Below, piece by piece: positions 28,486 to 38,138 of a DNA stretch of 58,184 nt (positions are counted from its first letter, which is position 1; each line of letters opens with the position of its first letter). The notes beneath the pieces are model-generated. The model was not told where the DNA came from, did not search any database, and saw nothing but the letters and a program-made list of their open reading frames with translations. Position numbers and translations under genes: made by a program. Location of the stretch: the NCBI GenBank assembly GCA_903959855.1, contig CAJBYR010000280.1, positions 1 through 58,184 on the forward strand. The letters are read 5' to 3'. The stretch comes from an uncultured beta proteobacterium (GTDB taxonomy: Bacteria; Pseudomonadota; Gammaproteobacteria; Burkholderiales; Rhodocyclaceae).

Positions 28486-30627
28486 TCAGGGTCTGCCCGG
28501 GCTTTGCCGGGCGGCCGGAGCGAAGAAGCGCCACAGGCGCCAGGGACGATAACTCACGGTGGCAAGGATGGCGCATTCAAACGAGCAGCGGCATTCGGTG
28601 GCAGCGATGTAGTCAGTGACCCGCCGCGCTTGCGGACTGGAAAGGAGGGCGCCAAGGTGGTCACCGTGGGCGTCAAGTCGGCCGAGGACAAAGTCGTTGT
28701 GTGTGGCGGCATGTTGCGGACGCACGATGTGAATCATCTCGCAGGGCAGTACCGTGCCGTCCGCATGAATCACCGCCAGGCGGCGTCCGGCCAGACATGT
28801 GCCGCAAGGCCAGGGAGATTCCGGGTGGCGCACGATCAGGGACATAGTGCGGTCGAGAGCGGTCAGGAGCCGCGTCAGCCCGGATATGCTTTGCGGGGGG
28901 CCACTGGGGGCAGCGAGCAGGGCACAGGCTGCATCGTAGCTTGCATCATCGATACCGCCCAGACTTGGATCGGCAGGGACACCACGCAGCCGGTTCAACT
29001 CGATCTGATCAGGCCGGAAATTGCGCAGGGTTGCGAGCGTGGCCTCAAGACGGCTGTGATTCGCTGCGGTGAGTGTCAGGCAGATATGCATGCGCAGTTG
29101 GGGCAGCCATTGGCGCGCTTCGTCAAGTAAGGTCAGCGAATGTTCGACCTTGCGATACAGACCGGGCAGTCCGCGTAACCTGTCGTGTTCGTCCCCGAGG
29201 TCGTCAACGGAGATCTTGATGATGATGCGTGCGCGCGGTCCGGCAGCGGCAAGCCTTGGCAGCAGGCGTTCGAGCCGTTTGGGGTAGGAGCCGTTGCTGG
29301 CGATGCTGAATGAGCGTACTCCAGCCGCGTAATACGCACCCAATACCTCGGCGATGTCGTCGCGCAACAATGGTTCGCCCCCGGTCAGCGATACGTGACC
29401 TAGGGGACCGGCGCTGGCCGCAATGCGCTGAATGCGCGGCAGGTCAAGTTCGTCGGCAGCGCCGATGCGCTGGCGCTGAGGGCTGTCAAAACAATGCGCG
29501 CAGTGGGCGTTGCAGCGGTGGGTCAGGAAGTGGATCAGGTAACCGCCGGCACCGGGGGTGACGAGGCTTTTCAGGTAGCGAAAGAACATGGCGGCGTCGA
29601 TGGTCTTGCGTTGCACGGGCAGTCGTACCGTGTCCATGACGCCGAGCAGTCCGCCGGCCACCAACGCCAGCGTGGCAACAAAGTGAAAGACCGCTACGAG
29701 TGGCAGGCTGAAGAGCGGCATGGTTTGCAGCAGGCGCGCGAGAAAGCGATGCGACCGCACGGTGGAGATCGTCAGCATGGCAATCCCGGCGGCGCTTAGC
29801 GCGGGTGCGAGAACGCCTCCCGCTAGAAACGCCACACCCAGCAAGAACAGCAGCCGCGCAGCGCCTTCACGCTGCCCGCCCATGACGTCGCTGAACTGCC
29901 GGTAGCGATGGATCAGGTGCATGTAACAGCGCGTCCGGAGCACAAGTTCCGACGCGTAATGGTACAAGCCTGGCTGTCGGTGTTCCACCCGCAACGTGCC
30001 GGAAAACCAATGTCGGTAACCGGCCTGGCCGAGACGAAGGCCCAAGTCGACATCTTCCAGCGTCATCCGTGGGTTTTCGATAAAGCCACCTACGGCTTCG
30101 AAGGCTGCTTTGCGCACGCCACAGACACAGCCATTGAGGTTGCCTGGCGCCCATTGGTCGATGATCGATTCCCGCATGGAGGCCTCGGCGGCGTCGAGAT
30201 AGCGGGAAAACACATCCTGGGCTAGATTGTTGTCGCGGTAACAACCGGAGAACGCTCCACAGTCAGGATGCTCGCGCATCAATGTGGCGCAGCGCTGAAG
30301 AAAATCGGCTTCGCACACGCGCGTGTCGGCGTCGAGAAAGATCAGCACCTCACCCCGCGCGGCTGTTGCTCCGGTGTTGCGTGCTGCGCCGGCACCCCGG
30401 CGCACCGGATGCGTGAGCAGTCTGATCCAAGGGTAGGCGGCGAGCATGGCGGCGGTATCGTCAGTGGATGCGTCATCGACGACAATGAATTCGCAACCAC
30501 CTGTAGTTGCGAGTTGTTGGCGGCAAAGGGAATCGAGCAGTGCGCCGATGAATGGCGCACCGTTGCGAACCGGCACGATCACTGACAGTAAGGGAGGCGG
30601 CAGCGCCGGGGCATTTGAACCGGTCAT
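28486..30627 (-). CDS. Glycosyltransferase family 2 - transmembrane - radical SAM fusion protein
   Basis: N-terminus LLSVIVPVRNGAPFIGALLDSL...FIVVDDASTDDT...FLDADTRV; hydrophobic segment; then LTHRCNAHCAHCF...SLTGGEPLLRDD and C-terminal Cys cluster, all in one uninterrupted ORF. Confidence 0.85.
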   Translation of the reverse strand: MTGSNAPALPPPLLSVIVPVRNGAPFIGALLDSLCRQQLATTGGCEFIVVDDASTDDTAAMLAAYPWIRLLTHPVRRGAGAARNTGATAARGEVLIFLDADTRVCEADFLQRCATLMREHPDCGAFSGCYRDNNLAQDVFSRYLDAAEASMRESIIDQWAPGNLNGCVCGVRKAAFEAVGGFIENPRMTLEDVDLGLRLGQAGYRHWFSGTLRVEHRQPGLYHYASELVLRTRCYMHLIHRYRQFSDVMGGQREGAARLLFLLGVAFLAGGVLAPALSAAGIAMLTISTVRSHRFLARLLQTMPLFSLPLVAVFHFVATLALVAGGLLGVMDTVRLPVQRKTIDAAMFFRYLKSLVTPGAGGYLIHFLTHRCNAHCAHCFDSPQRQRIGAADELDLPRIQRIAASAGPLGHVSLTGGEPLLRDDIAEVLGAYYAAGVRSFSIASNGSYPKRLERLLPRLAAAGPRARIIIKISVDDLGDEHDRLRGLPGLYRKVEHSLTLLDEARQWLPQLRMHICLTLTAANHSRLEATLATLRNFRPDQIELNRLRGVPADPSLGGIDDASYDAACALLAAPSGPPQSISGLTRLLTALDRTMSLIVRHPESPWPCGTCLAGRRLAVIHADGTVLPCEMIHIVRPQHAATHNDFVLGRLDAHGDHLGALLSSPQARRVTDYIAATECRCSFECAILATVSYRPWRLWRFFAPAARQSPGRP

Positions 30628-31907
30628 CCCGGCACGGTTTCTGACGGCACGGGGGGGGCATTCGCATCCGTTGATGCCAATGCGCCGCGGTAGCGATGAA
30701 GTGCGAGCAACAGCATGGTGAGGACGAAAAGAGTTCCGATCTGGACGTCCATATAAATGGCGCTTGGGCGAATCAGGTGCAGCGATGCAAAGCTCGCAAT
30801 CAGGATGACCATTTCCGTAACGCGAGCGCCGCGTTGGTGCATGTCAAGCCAGATCCATGCCATTGCCGGGACTAGCAGCATGAGATCGTAAAGATAAACG
30901 CTCGGCACCGCCAACAGTGTTGTCAGGCAGAGGATTGCCGACTGCAGACCCAGCGTGTCGCGGCGGGCGCGCCCACACCACCATGTCCATGCCACTATCA
31001 GGCTCATTATCGCTGCGCTGGCGATCTGCGCTAGCCATGCACTGTCAATCGATCCGCCGGCAAGACGCATTGTGGATATGATCGAAACCATCGGTTTGAA
31101 GTTGTATGCGCCAATCCCGAAGCCCTCCACCAGGTAAACCGAGGTTCCGATGAAGCCAAACCACGGGTCGTCGCCAAAGGCGATCAGGCTGAAAATAATG
31201 GTTGCGATAACGGTGGCTGAGGCGGCGCCAAAGACGCGCCAGTGACCGCCGCAAGCAAGCGCCAGAGGAATCAGGATGCCAAAGTGCGGCTTGACGCCGG
31301 CCAAACCTATACAAATGCCGGCCAGCATGGGGCGTGGAACAAGCCACGCCAGGCCCAGTCCGATGAAACCGGCGGTCAGGAAGCCGGTCTGACCATACAT
31401 GATGTTGTAAAACACCGGAGGGGCTGCCAGCCCAATCAACCAGAAGCTCTGGCCCTGAAGAATGGCGCGCAATGCAGCCAGATAAGGAATAGCGGTAACC
31501 GCCAGCCAGGCACACCAGGCGGAAAAATATGAAAGGTAAGCCAAGGGAATGGCGGCGAGGATAAAAGTTGGCGGATACATCCACGGGTGAAAGCCTATCG
31601 TGCGTGCCTGCTTTTCGCTAAGATTTCCGCCATATGCGGCTTGTGCTCCGCGCAGACCCGCTTGATACATCTCTTTCGGAATGTAAAGGTCGGATGCAGG
31701 TTGCTGCTTTACCAGCATCGATGCCGCGTAAAGCGAGGTGAAGTCAGTGAGCAAGGGCGCTTCGCCCCGCGCCGCAGAGCGTCGGCCATCGATGTGCAAA
31801 TAGCCGACGATAATCAGGTAGCCTATGAAAATTGCCACACCCAATACCGCCCAGGGTCTCGATCTCCAGCGTTGTGCTGCAGGGTCAACAGTCATGTTTT
31901 TATCCAT
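30624..31907 (-). CDS. Multi-pass membrane protein, GT87/DUF2029-like mannosyltransferase family
   Basis: Hydrophobic multi-TM ORF; DFTSLYAAS near the N-terminus; HPWMYPPTFILAAIPLAYL; GVKPHFGILIPLAL; stop/start overlap with the GT2-rSAM ORF. Confidence 0.7.
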   Translation of the reverse strand: MDKNMTVDPAAQRWRSRPWAVLGVAIFIGYLIIVGYLHIDGRRSAARGEAPLLTDFTSLYAASMLVKQQPASDLYIPKEMYQAGLRGAQAAYGGNLSEKQARTIGFHPWMYPPTFILAAIPLAYLSYFSAWCAWLAVTAIPYLAALRAILQGQSFWLIGLAAPPVFYNIMYGQTGFLTAGFIGLGLAWLVPRPMLAGICIGLAGVKPHFGILIPLALACGGHWRVFGAASATVIATIIFSLIAFGDDPWFGFIGTSVYLVEGFGIGAYNFKPMVSIISTMRLAGGSIDSAWLAQIASAAIMSLIVAWTWWCGRARRDTLGLQSAILCLTTLLAVPSVYLYDLMLLVPAMAWIWLDMHQRGARVTEMVILIASFASLHLIRPSAIYMDVQIGTLFVLTMLLLALHRYRGALASTDANAPPVPSETVPG

Positions 31908-32099
31908 AACACCGCATGCTAACTCACGGCATTTCTATCTGCCAGTTGGCAGTGCCGGGCGCGGCGAATGAGCCGATTTTCGAAGTCAGATTTTCCGCCG
32001 CCCTGCGGGAGCGGGCGGTATGTATAGCATCGGACTGGTCGAGAGTCGGCGGTGGCCCTACGCCGATGGGGTGCTTGTGTATGCCATACGAGGGCGCCC

Positions 32100-33359
32100 G
32101 TGAGTACTGAAACCATGCGCTGGCTGGACCGCTGGCTGGGCATTCCACTGTGTTTTTTGCTGTCGCTCGGTGTGTGGTGGCGCAACCGGTTTGCATCGGC
32201 ATCGGCCGGCGGGATGCAGCCGAGGAGGGTGCTGTGCATACAACTTGCGGAAATGGGCAGCCTGGTGCTGGCCGGCCCTGCAGTTCATTGGCTGCGAACG
32301 CGCGGGGTGACGCCGTTTGTTGTCAGCTTCGCGCGCAATCGCGACTGCGTGGCGTTGGCGGGGTTGGCGCCGGATGAGCACGTTTTCCTCTGGCGCACCG
32401 ATAACGCACAGGTTTTTGCGGCTGACTTTCTGCGCTTTTTGCGCTGGGCCTGGCAACTGCGCTTTGACGCCGCCATTGACTTTGAGCCCTGTTCGCGCTT
32501 TTCGGCATTGCTTTGCCTGTTGGCCGGTGCGCGGCTGCGCAGCGGTTTTGCGCATGACGGTGCGTATCGTGGCCGCCTTTACAATCTGCCCGTCCGTTAC
32601 CGCGAAGATTGTCATATCAGCGAGAACTTCCTGGCGCTTGCGGCGACCTTGTTGCCCGATGAGTCGTCGCAGGGCATTCCGGGGCACGAGGCGGCCTGGC
32701 GCGAGCAGCTTGTCGCCCCGGGCGAGGTGGATGCGGTGCCTATCGCTCGGGTTCTGGCGCAAGCGTTTCCGGCTGTTGCATGGTCATGTCGCCTGATCCT
32801 TTTTAACCCGAACGCCGGCGACCTGTTGCCGCAGCGACGCTGGCCCGCCGGGCGCTACGTGCGGCTGGCGCAAGCCGTGTTGCAACGCCATCCGGAGGCC
32901 TGCGTCGGGTTCATCGGGGCGGTGGCCGATGACGTGGCGGTTTCGGCAATGGTTGCCGCGGTGGCTTCGCCACGCTGTGCCAGCCTGGCCGGGGCCGTAT
33001 CGGTCAGTAGCCTGCCGCAACTGTTTGCACGTAGCTGCCTGCTCGTCAGCAACGACTCGGGGCCGGCCCATATTGCCTCGCTGTCGCAGACCCCGACGCT
33101 GGTTTTGTTCGGTCCGGAAACCCCGCGGCTGTATCTGCCGTTGGGGAGGGCGCGCGCGCTTTACGCGGCCTTGCCATGTTCGCCGTGCATTCGCCCGGCG
33201 AACCAGAGGCGCAGCAGCTGTCAGGACAACCTGTGCATGCAGGCGATTCAGGTTGAAGATGTCCTGACCGAAATCGACGCGATGCTGGATGGCGATTGCC
33301 CGAATGATCGGCGTGTTGCCAGCGCCGACATTCATCCGTCCATGATGGATCCGGCATGA
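32100..33359 (+). CDS. Glycosyltransferase family 9 (heptosyltransferase-like)
   Basis: VLCIQLAEMGSLVLAGPAVHWL; ILFNPNAGDLLPQRRWPAGRYVRLA; LVSNDSGPAHIASLSQTPTLVLFGPETP. Confidence 0.87.
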   Translation: MSTETMRWLDRWLGIPLCFLLSLGVWWRNRFASASAGGMQPRRVLCIQLAEMGSLVLAGPAVHWLRTRGVTPFVVSFARNRDCVALAGLAPDEHVFLWRTDNAQVFAADFLRFLRWAWQLRFDAAIDFEPCSRFSALLCLLAGARLRSGFAHDGAYRGRLYNLPVRYREDCHISENFLALAATLLPDESSQGIPGHEAAWREQLVAPGEVDAVPIARVLAQAFPAVAWSCRLILFNPNAGDLLPQRRWPAGRYVRLAQAVLQRHPEACVGFIGAVADDVAVSAMVAAVASPRCASLAGAVSVSSLPQLFARSCLLVSNDSGPAHIASLSQTPTLVLFGPETPRLYLPLGRARALYAALPCSPCIRPANQRRSSCQDNLCMQAIQVEDVLTEIDAMLDGDCPNDRRVASADIHPSMMDPA

Positions 33360-34555
33360 TTCCCCGGCGACGTATCGACATCGGCTGGGCCGATGTCGCA
33401 GATCTGCTTCGCGGTATCGGCGACAGCCCGTTCGATGCGGCCCGCCTGGTTGGCGAGTTCGAGGCTAGGTGTTCCGTTTTGCTTGGCGGCCGGCCGGTGC
33501 GCGCTACCGCAAGCGGGCGCGATGCGCTGGATCTGATTTTCGAGGGCTTGGGCTTGCGCGCCGGCGATGAACTTGTGGTACCTGCATATACCTTGGGCGA
33601 ATTGATTGTTCGCATGCAGAACAGGGGCCTGCGTCCGGTGGCCGCCGATGTCGATAGCGAAACCTTTACGGTGACTCCGGCCAGTGTTGCGCGGGCCATT
33701 ACGCCGCGTACCCGCGCGGTCATCGCCCTGCATGTGTTTGGTGCCCCTTGCGATATCCGCGGCATCGGTGCGCTTGCAGCCGGGCGTGGCCTGCCGCTGA
33801 TCGAGGACTGTGCCCACGCTTTTGGCGCCCGGGTTGGTGGCGAGCCGGCAGGGGCTTTCGGTACTGCGGCGCTGTTCAGCCTGGAAGTGGCGAAGCCGGT
33901 AAGCGCATTCGGCGGCGGTTTGCTGGTGTCGGCGAACCGGGAGTTGCATGGGGTGGCTGCTGCGCAACTCGCCCAGCGGCGATACAGCCCGTGGCCTGTC
34001 ACACGCAAGACCGCGCTGAAATGCGTCGAGGAGCTGATGGTGCGCAGCCCGGCGTACGGCATCGCCGCGCGCTTGATGTTCCGCGACAAGGGAACGGGTG
34101 GTTTCGAGCGGCTATATCGTGGCCTGCATGACCGGGTAAGGCCGGTGGATGTTACCTTCAGCGGTTTTCAGGCCCGTCGCGGAATGCGCCGGTTGGCTGG
34201 CCTGGCAATGCGCACCGGGGAGCTGAATGCGCTTTGGGCGCAGTTGGCCGCGGGGCTCCCGCCCGGCTTTCTGCCGCAGTCGCGTGCGCGCCATGGTGAA
34301 CCGGCAGCCTACAATTTTGTCGCCCGCTACACCGGTGATATTTCACAACTGCGCCGGCGTGCCCAGATGATGGGGCTTGATCTGGCCATTCATGGCGAGG
34401 TGCTCGATGATGTCGCCGCGATGCTGGGCCAGACAGACTGTCCCGGCGCGGCAAAGGTGTTTGCGCAGGCCGTGGCGATTCCGCTGCACCGGGGCATTGA
34501 TGCACGACGCCTGCAGCGTATCGTTGCTATCCTGGCAAAGGCAGCCCGGTCATGA
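33356..34555 (+). CDS. DegT/DnrJ/EryC1/StrS-family PLP-dependent aminotransferase
   Basis: RATASGRDALDLIFEGLGLRAGDELVVPAYT...LPLIEDCAHAFGARV...FSLEVAKPVSAFGGGLLV; ATGA overlap. Confidence 0.85.
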   Translation: MIPRRRIDIGWADVADLLRGIGDSPFDAARLVGEFEARCSVLLGGRPVRATASGRDALDLIFEGLGLRAGDELVVPAYTLGELIVRMQNRGLRPVAADVDSETFTVTPASVARAITPRTRAVIALHVFGAPCDIRGIGALAAGRGLPLIEDCAHAFGARVGGEPAGAFGTAALFSLEVAKPVSAFGGGLLVSANRELHGVAAAQLAQRRYSPWPVTRKTALKCVEELMVRSPAYGIAARLMFRDKGTGGFERLYRGLHDRVRPVDVTFSGFQARRGMRRLAGLAMRTGELNALWAQLAAGLPPGFLPQSRARHGEPAAYNFVARYTGDISQLRRRAQMMGLDLAIHGEVLDDVAAMLGQTDCPGAAKVFAQAVAIPLHRGIDARRLQRIVAILAKAARS

Positions 34556-35997
34556 GTGATGTCGCGCTGCTGCGGGTGGACCGCATCGGTGGTGCTGGCG
34601 GGCATCCGCGTCATCTGCATCCGGCCCTCGACTTGAAAATTCTTGAGGCCTCGCTGTCGCAAGGCGCCGCGATCGCTTCACCTCTGGTGGATGGCTGGCT
34701 GATCAAAGGGGGGCCGTCGGCCTGGGTGGAGCAGGCATTGGCCGGGAGGCCCCGGCTGGCAGTGATCAAGGGAGAAACGTGGTGCCTGGCCGAAGCCCTT
34801 GAGTGCGGGCGGCGACTGCGTCAGGCAGGGGTCACCACCATCGCCATCGGGCAGCAGGTAGCCCATGTCCAGCGAGCGCCGCGCCCTGACTGGCATGAGG
34901 CATTCGACCTGGCGCTGGCCGGCGAGCCCGAAGAGGAACTTATCGGCAGTCTGCCCCGTCTGCTGCAGGGTGACAGATCGACGTTCGATGATTACAGGCG
35001 GCGCTTCGAAACGGGCCATCAATTCGAGGTCGTGGAGCCGGACCGGTTGCCGCGTCCCGGATACTCGGCTGCTGAACAGCTGGCGTTTGCCTTCCCCTTT
35101 CCGTTGCCGGGTCAGCGCTTGCGGCGATGGGCTTATGTCTTGAGTGCGCGCGGTTGCCCGCATCGCTGCCGGCACTGCTCGACCGTGGTGCGCAAGAGTT
35201 CGGGCGAGCGCCTGCGCAAGCGTGACCCGTCGCAGGTGGCCGACGAGGTGGCGATGCATCTCGCCGCCGGTGCCGATGCCATTGCCTTCGAGGATGATAC
35301 CTTTCTGGTCGACAGACGCCATTTTCTGGCCATTTGCGAGGAGTTGTCACGGCGCAATATCCTGGTGCCCTGGATCGCCAATGCCCGTCCTGATGAGCTC
35401 GATGCGGAGCGGGTCGATGCTGCCGCCGCCGTCGGAGCGCGTCTTTTGAAGCTGGGCATCGAAACCGCGACACCGCGTCTTATCGAACTGATGGGCAAGG
35501 CGCGCGATGGCACAGCCTGGCGACGGCAGAGCGAAGAAGGCCTTGCGCGCCTGAAGCGGCGTGGCATTGCCTCGGTGGGACTGTTTCTGGTCGGTTTGCC
35601 GACGGAGACCGCAGCCGAAGTGGAGGAGACGGTGCGCTGGGCGCAAGCCCTGGCACCGGACTATGTGCAGGTGCAGATTTTCCGCAGCTATCCCGATATT
35701 CCATGGTGGCAACAACTCGCCCCGGAAGTGCGCGATGCCGATGCGGCGTATCACTACGGCCCCATCCGTAACACAGCGGCGGCGATTCCGCCGCAAGTGC
35801 TGCCGCTGCTGCAGCGCGATTTCTACCGGCGCTATTACTTGCGCGCCGGTTTCATGTTTTCTCATGCCTCTCGTTATTGGCGACATTACTGCAAGCCCGA
35901 AGGAATTGTGGCAACGCTGGCGCGGCTGCGCTACATGATGCGGCATGAGCCGGTGTTGCAGCTTCGCGGTGAAGGGGCGCAGTCTCGTGCAGACTGA
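34552..35997 (+). CDS. B12-binding-type radical SAM protein
   Basis: SARGCPHRCRHC; N-terminal region resembling a B12-binding domain; KLGIETATPRLIELMGK; GLFLVGLPTET. Confidence 0.83.
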   Translation: MSDVALLRVDRIGGAGGHPRHLHPALDLKILEASLSQGAAIASPLVDGWLIKGGPSAWVEQALAGRPRLAVIKGETWCLAEALECGRRLRQAGVTTIAIGQQVAHVQRAPRPDWHEAFDLALAGEPEEELIGSLPRLLQGDRSTFDDYRRRFETGHQFEVVEPDRLPRPGYSAAEQLAFAFPFPLPGQRLRRWAYVLSARGCPHRCRHCSTVVRKSSGERLRKRDPSQVADEVAMHLAAGADAIAFEDDTFLVDRRHFLAICEELSRRNILVPWIANARPDELDAERVDAAAAVGARLLKLGIETATPRLIELMGKARDGTAWRRQSEEGLARLKRRGIASVGLFLVGLPTETAAEVEETVRWAQALAPDYVQVQIFRSYPDIPWWQQLAPEVRDADAAYHYGPIRNTAAAIPPQVLPLLQRDFYRRYYLRAGFMFSHASRYWRHYCKPEGIVATLARLRYMMRHEPVLQLRGEGAQSRAD

Positions 35998-37021
35998 TCC
36001 TGAAGTCCGGGTGGCGGAAGCGGGCGCTTCTGCTGCAGCGGAAAAATTCACGCCGATCTGGCGGGTGCTTGCTGTTCTCGGATCGCTGCGGTTGACCCTT
36101 GTCAGCCTGCTCCTGCTGCTCGCGTCGGTTGTTTATATCTATGACAGCGGAGGCGAGGCCGAAGTGACCTTGCCATTGGCGTTTCCCGTGGTGATGTTGA
36201 CGAGTAACCTGCTCGCGGCGATTTTGACCAACAAGACCTTCCGCCGGCAACTTCCCTTACTGGTGTTTCATCTGGCGTTGCTGGCCATCATCGTCCTGGC
36301 GGCTGTGGGACGGATGACTTATCTGCGGGCGACCAGCGAAGTGTTGACCGGAGGCGAATACCTCGCCATGGATCGCATCGAGGCCGGGCCCTGGCACAGG
36401 GGCGCAAGGGATGCCGTGCATTTCGAGAATCTCGGCTTTCAGATTCAGTACAAGGCCGGATTGCAGCGTCACGCAACACGGAATCAGGTGCGCTGGCGGG
36501 ACGAAACCGGAATCCGGCGTACGGCGGATATCGGCGACCAGGTACCGCTGGTCATCCATGGCTATCGCTTTTACACATCGTCGAATAAGGGGTTCGCCGC
36601 CGTGTTCCGCTGGGAGCCGAACCAGGGCGAGGTCCAGACGGGATCAGTGATTTTTCCGAGCTACCCGTCCGCCAAGGACGACCAGTCGGCCATCTGGCGG
36701 CTGGCGGGCGAGGAGATTCGCGTCCGCTTGATCATTCCACAGAAACTTATCGACCCGGAGAACGAAGCCTGGTTTCGCATGCCCGATCAGCATGAAGTAA
36801 GCCTCGACTCGTCGTGGCGGGTCGCCACCTTGAAATCCGGCGAATCCATGCTGATACCCGCAGGCCGCATCGTCTATGTCGGCCTGACGACCTGGATGGG
36901 TTACAACGTGTTCTACGACTGGACGATGTCCTGGTTGCTTGCCGCCTGCAGTCTGGCCGTGTTGTCGCTGGGCTGGCACTTCTGGCGCAAATTCGCAGCA
37001 CGACCCTGGCAGGCAGAATAG
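35987..37021 (+). CDS. ResB-like cytochrome c biogenesis protein
   Basis: VLAVLGSLRLTLVSLLLLLASVVYIYDSG; large soluble domain; C-terminal TM. GTG start overlaps the upstream stop. Confidence 0.78.
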   Translation: MQTDPEVRVAEAGASAAAEKFTPIWRVLAVLGSLRLTLVSLLLLLASVVYIYDSGGEAEVTLPLAFPVVMLTSNLLAAILTNKTFRRQLPLLVFHLALLAIIVLAAVGRMTYLRATSEVLTGGEYLAMDRIEAGPWHRGARDAVHFENLGFQIQYKAGLQRHATRNQVRWRDETGIRRTADIGDQVPLVIHGYRFYTSSNKGFAAVFRWEPNQGEVQTGSVIFPSYPSAKDDQSAIWRLAGEEIRVRLIIPQKLIDPENEAWFRMPDQHEVSLDSSWRVATLKSGESMLIPAGRIVYVGLTTWMGYNVFYDWTMSWLLAACSLAVLSLGWHFWRKFAARPWQAE

Positions 37022-37152
37022 GGACGCCCCCCTTGGTCCGTTGCAGATTTGCCGGGCGCTCCACGACTCAAGACCGGGCGAGTTTCCGGTGCTTCAATCC
37101 ACCATTCGTCAATGGCGGTATCGAATGGTTCGCGAGAGGCGCGCTACCGTTT

Positions 37153-37749
37153 CTACTTGGTGTGGCAGGCAAGGCAAACCTGGCTGCCACTATTGGAGCC
37201 TTGTCGCAGAAAAGTTGCCGCCGTGCCAAGGTGAGGGTTGTGGCAGGTTGCACACTCAACCTTGCTGTTATAAAGCGGCAAAGTTGTCGATGGCTTGAAG
37301 TCTTCCGCCAATGACAAACCTGCGTAGAGCATGCCTATCGGATGGTCGTCGTTCAGGTCGGTGCCGATTTTCGCCCAACCTGTGATTTTGCCTCCGACCT
37401 GGCCATCGCCACCATCGCCGAGCCGGCCGCCTGCGGCGCCAAATCCTCCGACACCGGGGGAGTTGATCACGGTGTCAGTGGTTTGGGTTCCGTCATGACA
37501 CGTCAGGCAGGCTGTCGATACGCTGGCAGATGCCGGAAAGACGCCGCCGTTGTAGGTCTTGTTCCATAGCGGCGCATTCTGGGCAACACTCGACCCGTGA
37601 GGCGTGTGACAGAAGACGCAAACTTGCGTGGTCGCCTGCACGCCGGCCTTCTGTGTGCTGCTGAGGTCGTGCTTGCTACCGACTACCCCCTGTGCGTGGG
37701 ACAAAGGTAGGTACAAAACCAGGCACAAGACCGAAATGAGAGCCTTCAT
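37153..37749 (-). CDS. Tetraheme cytochrome c (OmcE-like candidate)
   Basis: MKALISVLCLVLYLPLSHA signal peptide; GSKHDLSS...VCVFCHTPHGSS...APLWNK; CLTCHDGTQ; CATCHNPH; GSQVCLACHTK*. A longer start at 37827 is possible. Confidence 0.87.
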   Translation of the reverse strand: MKALISVLCLVLYLPLSHAQGVVGSKHDLSSTQKAGVQATTQVCVFCHTPHGSSVAQNAPLWNKTYNGGVFPASASVSTACLTCHDGTQTTDTVINSPGVGGFGAAGGRLGDGGDGQVGGKITGWAKIGTDLNDDHPIGMLYAGLSLAEDFKPSTTLPLYNSKVECATCHNPHLGTAATFLRQGSNSGSQVCLACHTK

Positions 37750-37915
37750 GAGAGATTGCAGCACCAGTCTGCTGCGGCCTGCAAGGGGAATCGGTTTGAA
37801 GGCGCTTAATAGTTGTTTCATTTTCAAATCTCTCCCCGAAGTGAGATGTGCTTATGCTTTTTTATATGGCTACAGTGCCTGACGCTAGCTGACGGGATGC
37901 GTTTCGGGGGTTAGA

Positions 37916-37931
37916 AGCAAATGCTATGCCG
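37916..37931 (-). promoter_or_regulatory. Candidate sigma54 (-24/-12) promoter for the tetraheme gene at 37153
   Basis: Minus strand CGGCATAGCATTTGCT; GG-N10-GC spacing exact. Confidence 0.65.
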
Positions 37932-38138
37932 AAGTATTTTTTGTGATATTTGCTTTGGATATGGCCAGTGTGTGTGGAATACCCATGTCTAAGTTAGTGC
38001 GTTTCCCGGAATTGAGAAGTTGCGACCCTAGCGCTCTCGATTTTGAGAAGCTTTTGCCTCCGGCAAGCAAGCCCGTCGTCCGATAGGGCTACAGCCTGCT
38101 CCTTTGTGTCTTGATCAGAGAGTCCTGACCGCAGGAGG

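Noticed and set aside
30624-37021. RiPP gene cluster with precursor peptide
   Set aside because: Several radical SAM proteins are present, but no small Cys/repeat-rich precursor ORF or RiPP recognition element was recognisable, so I do not call it a RiPP cluster.
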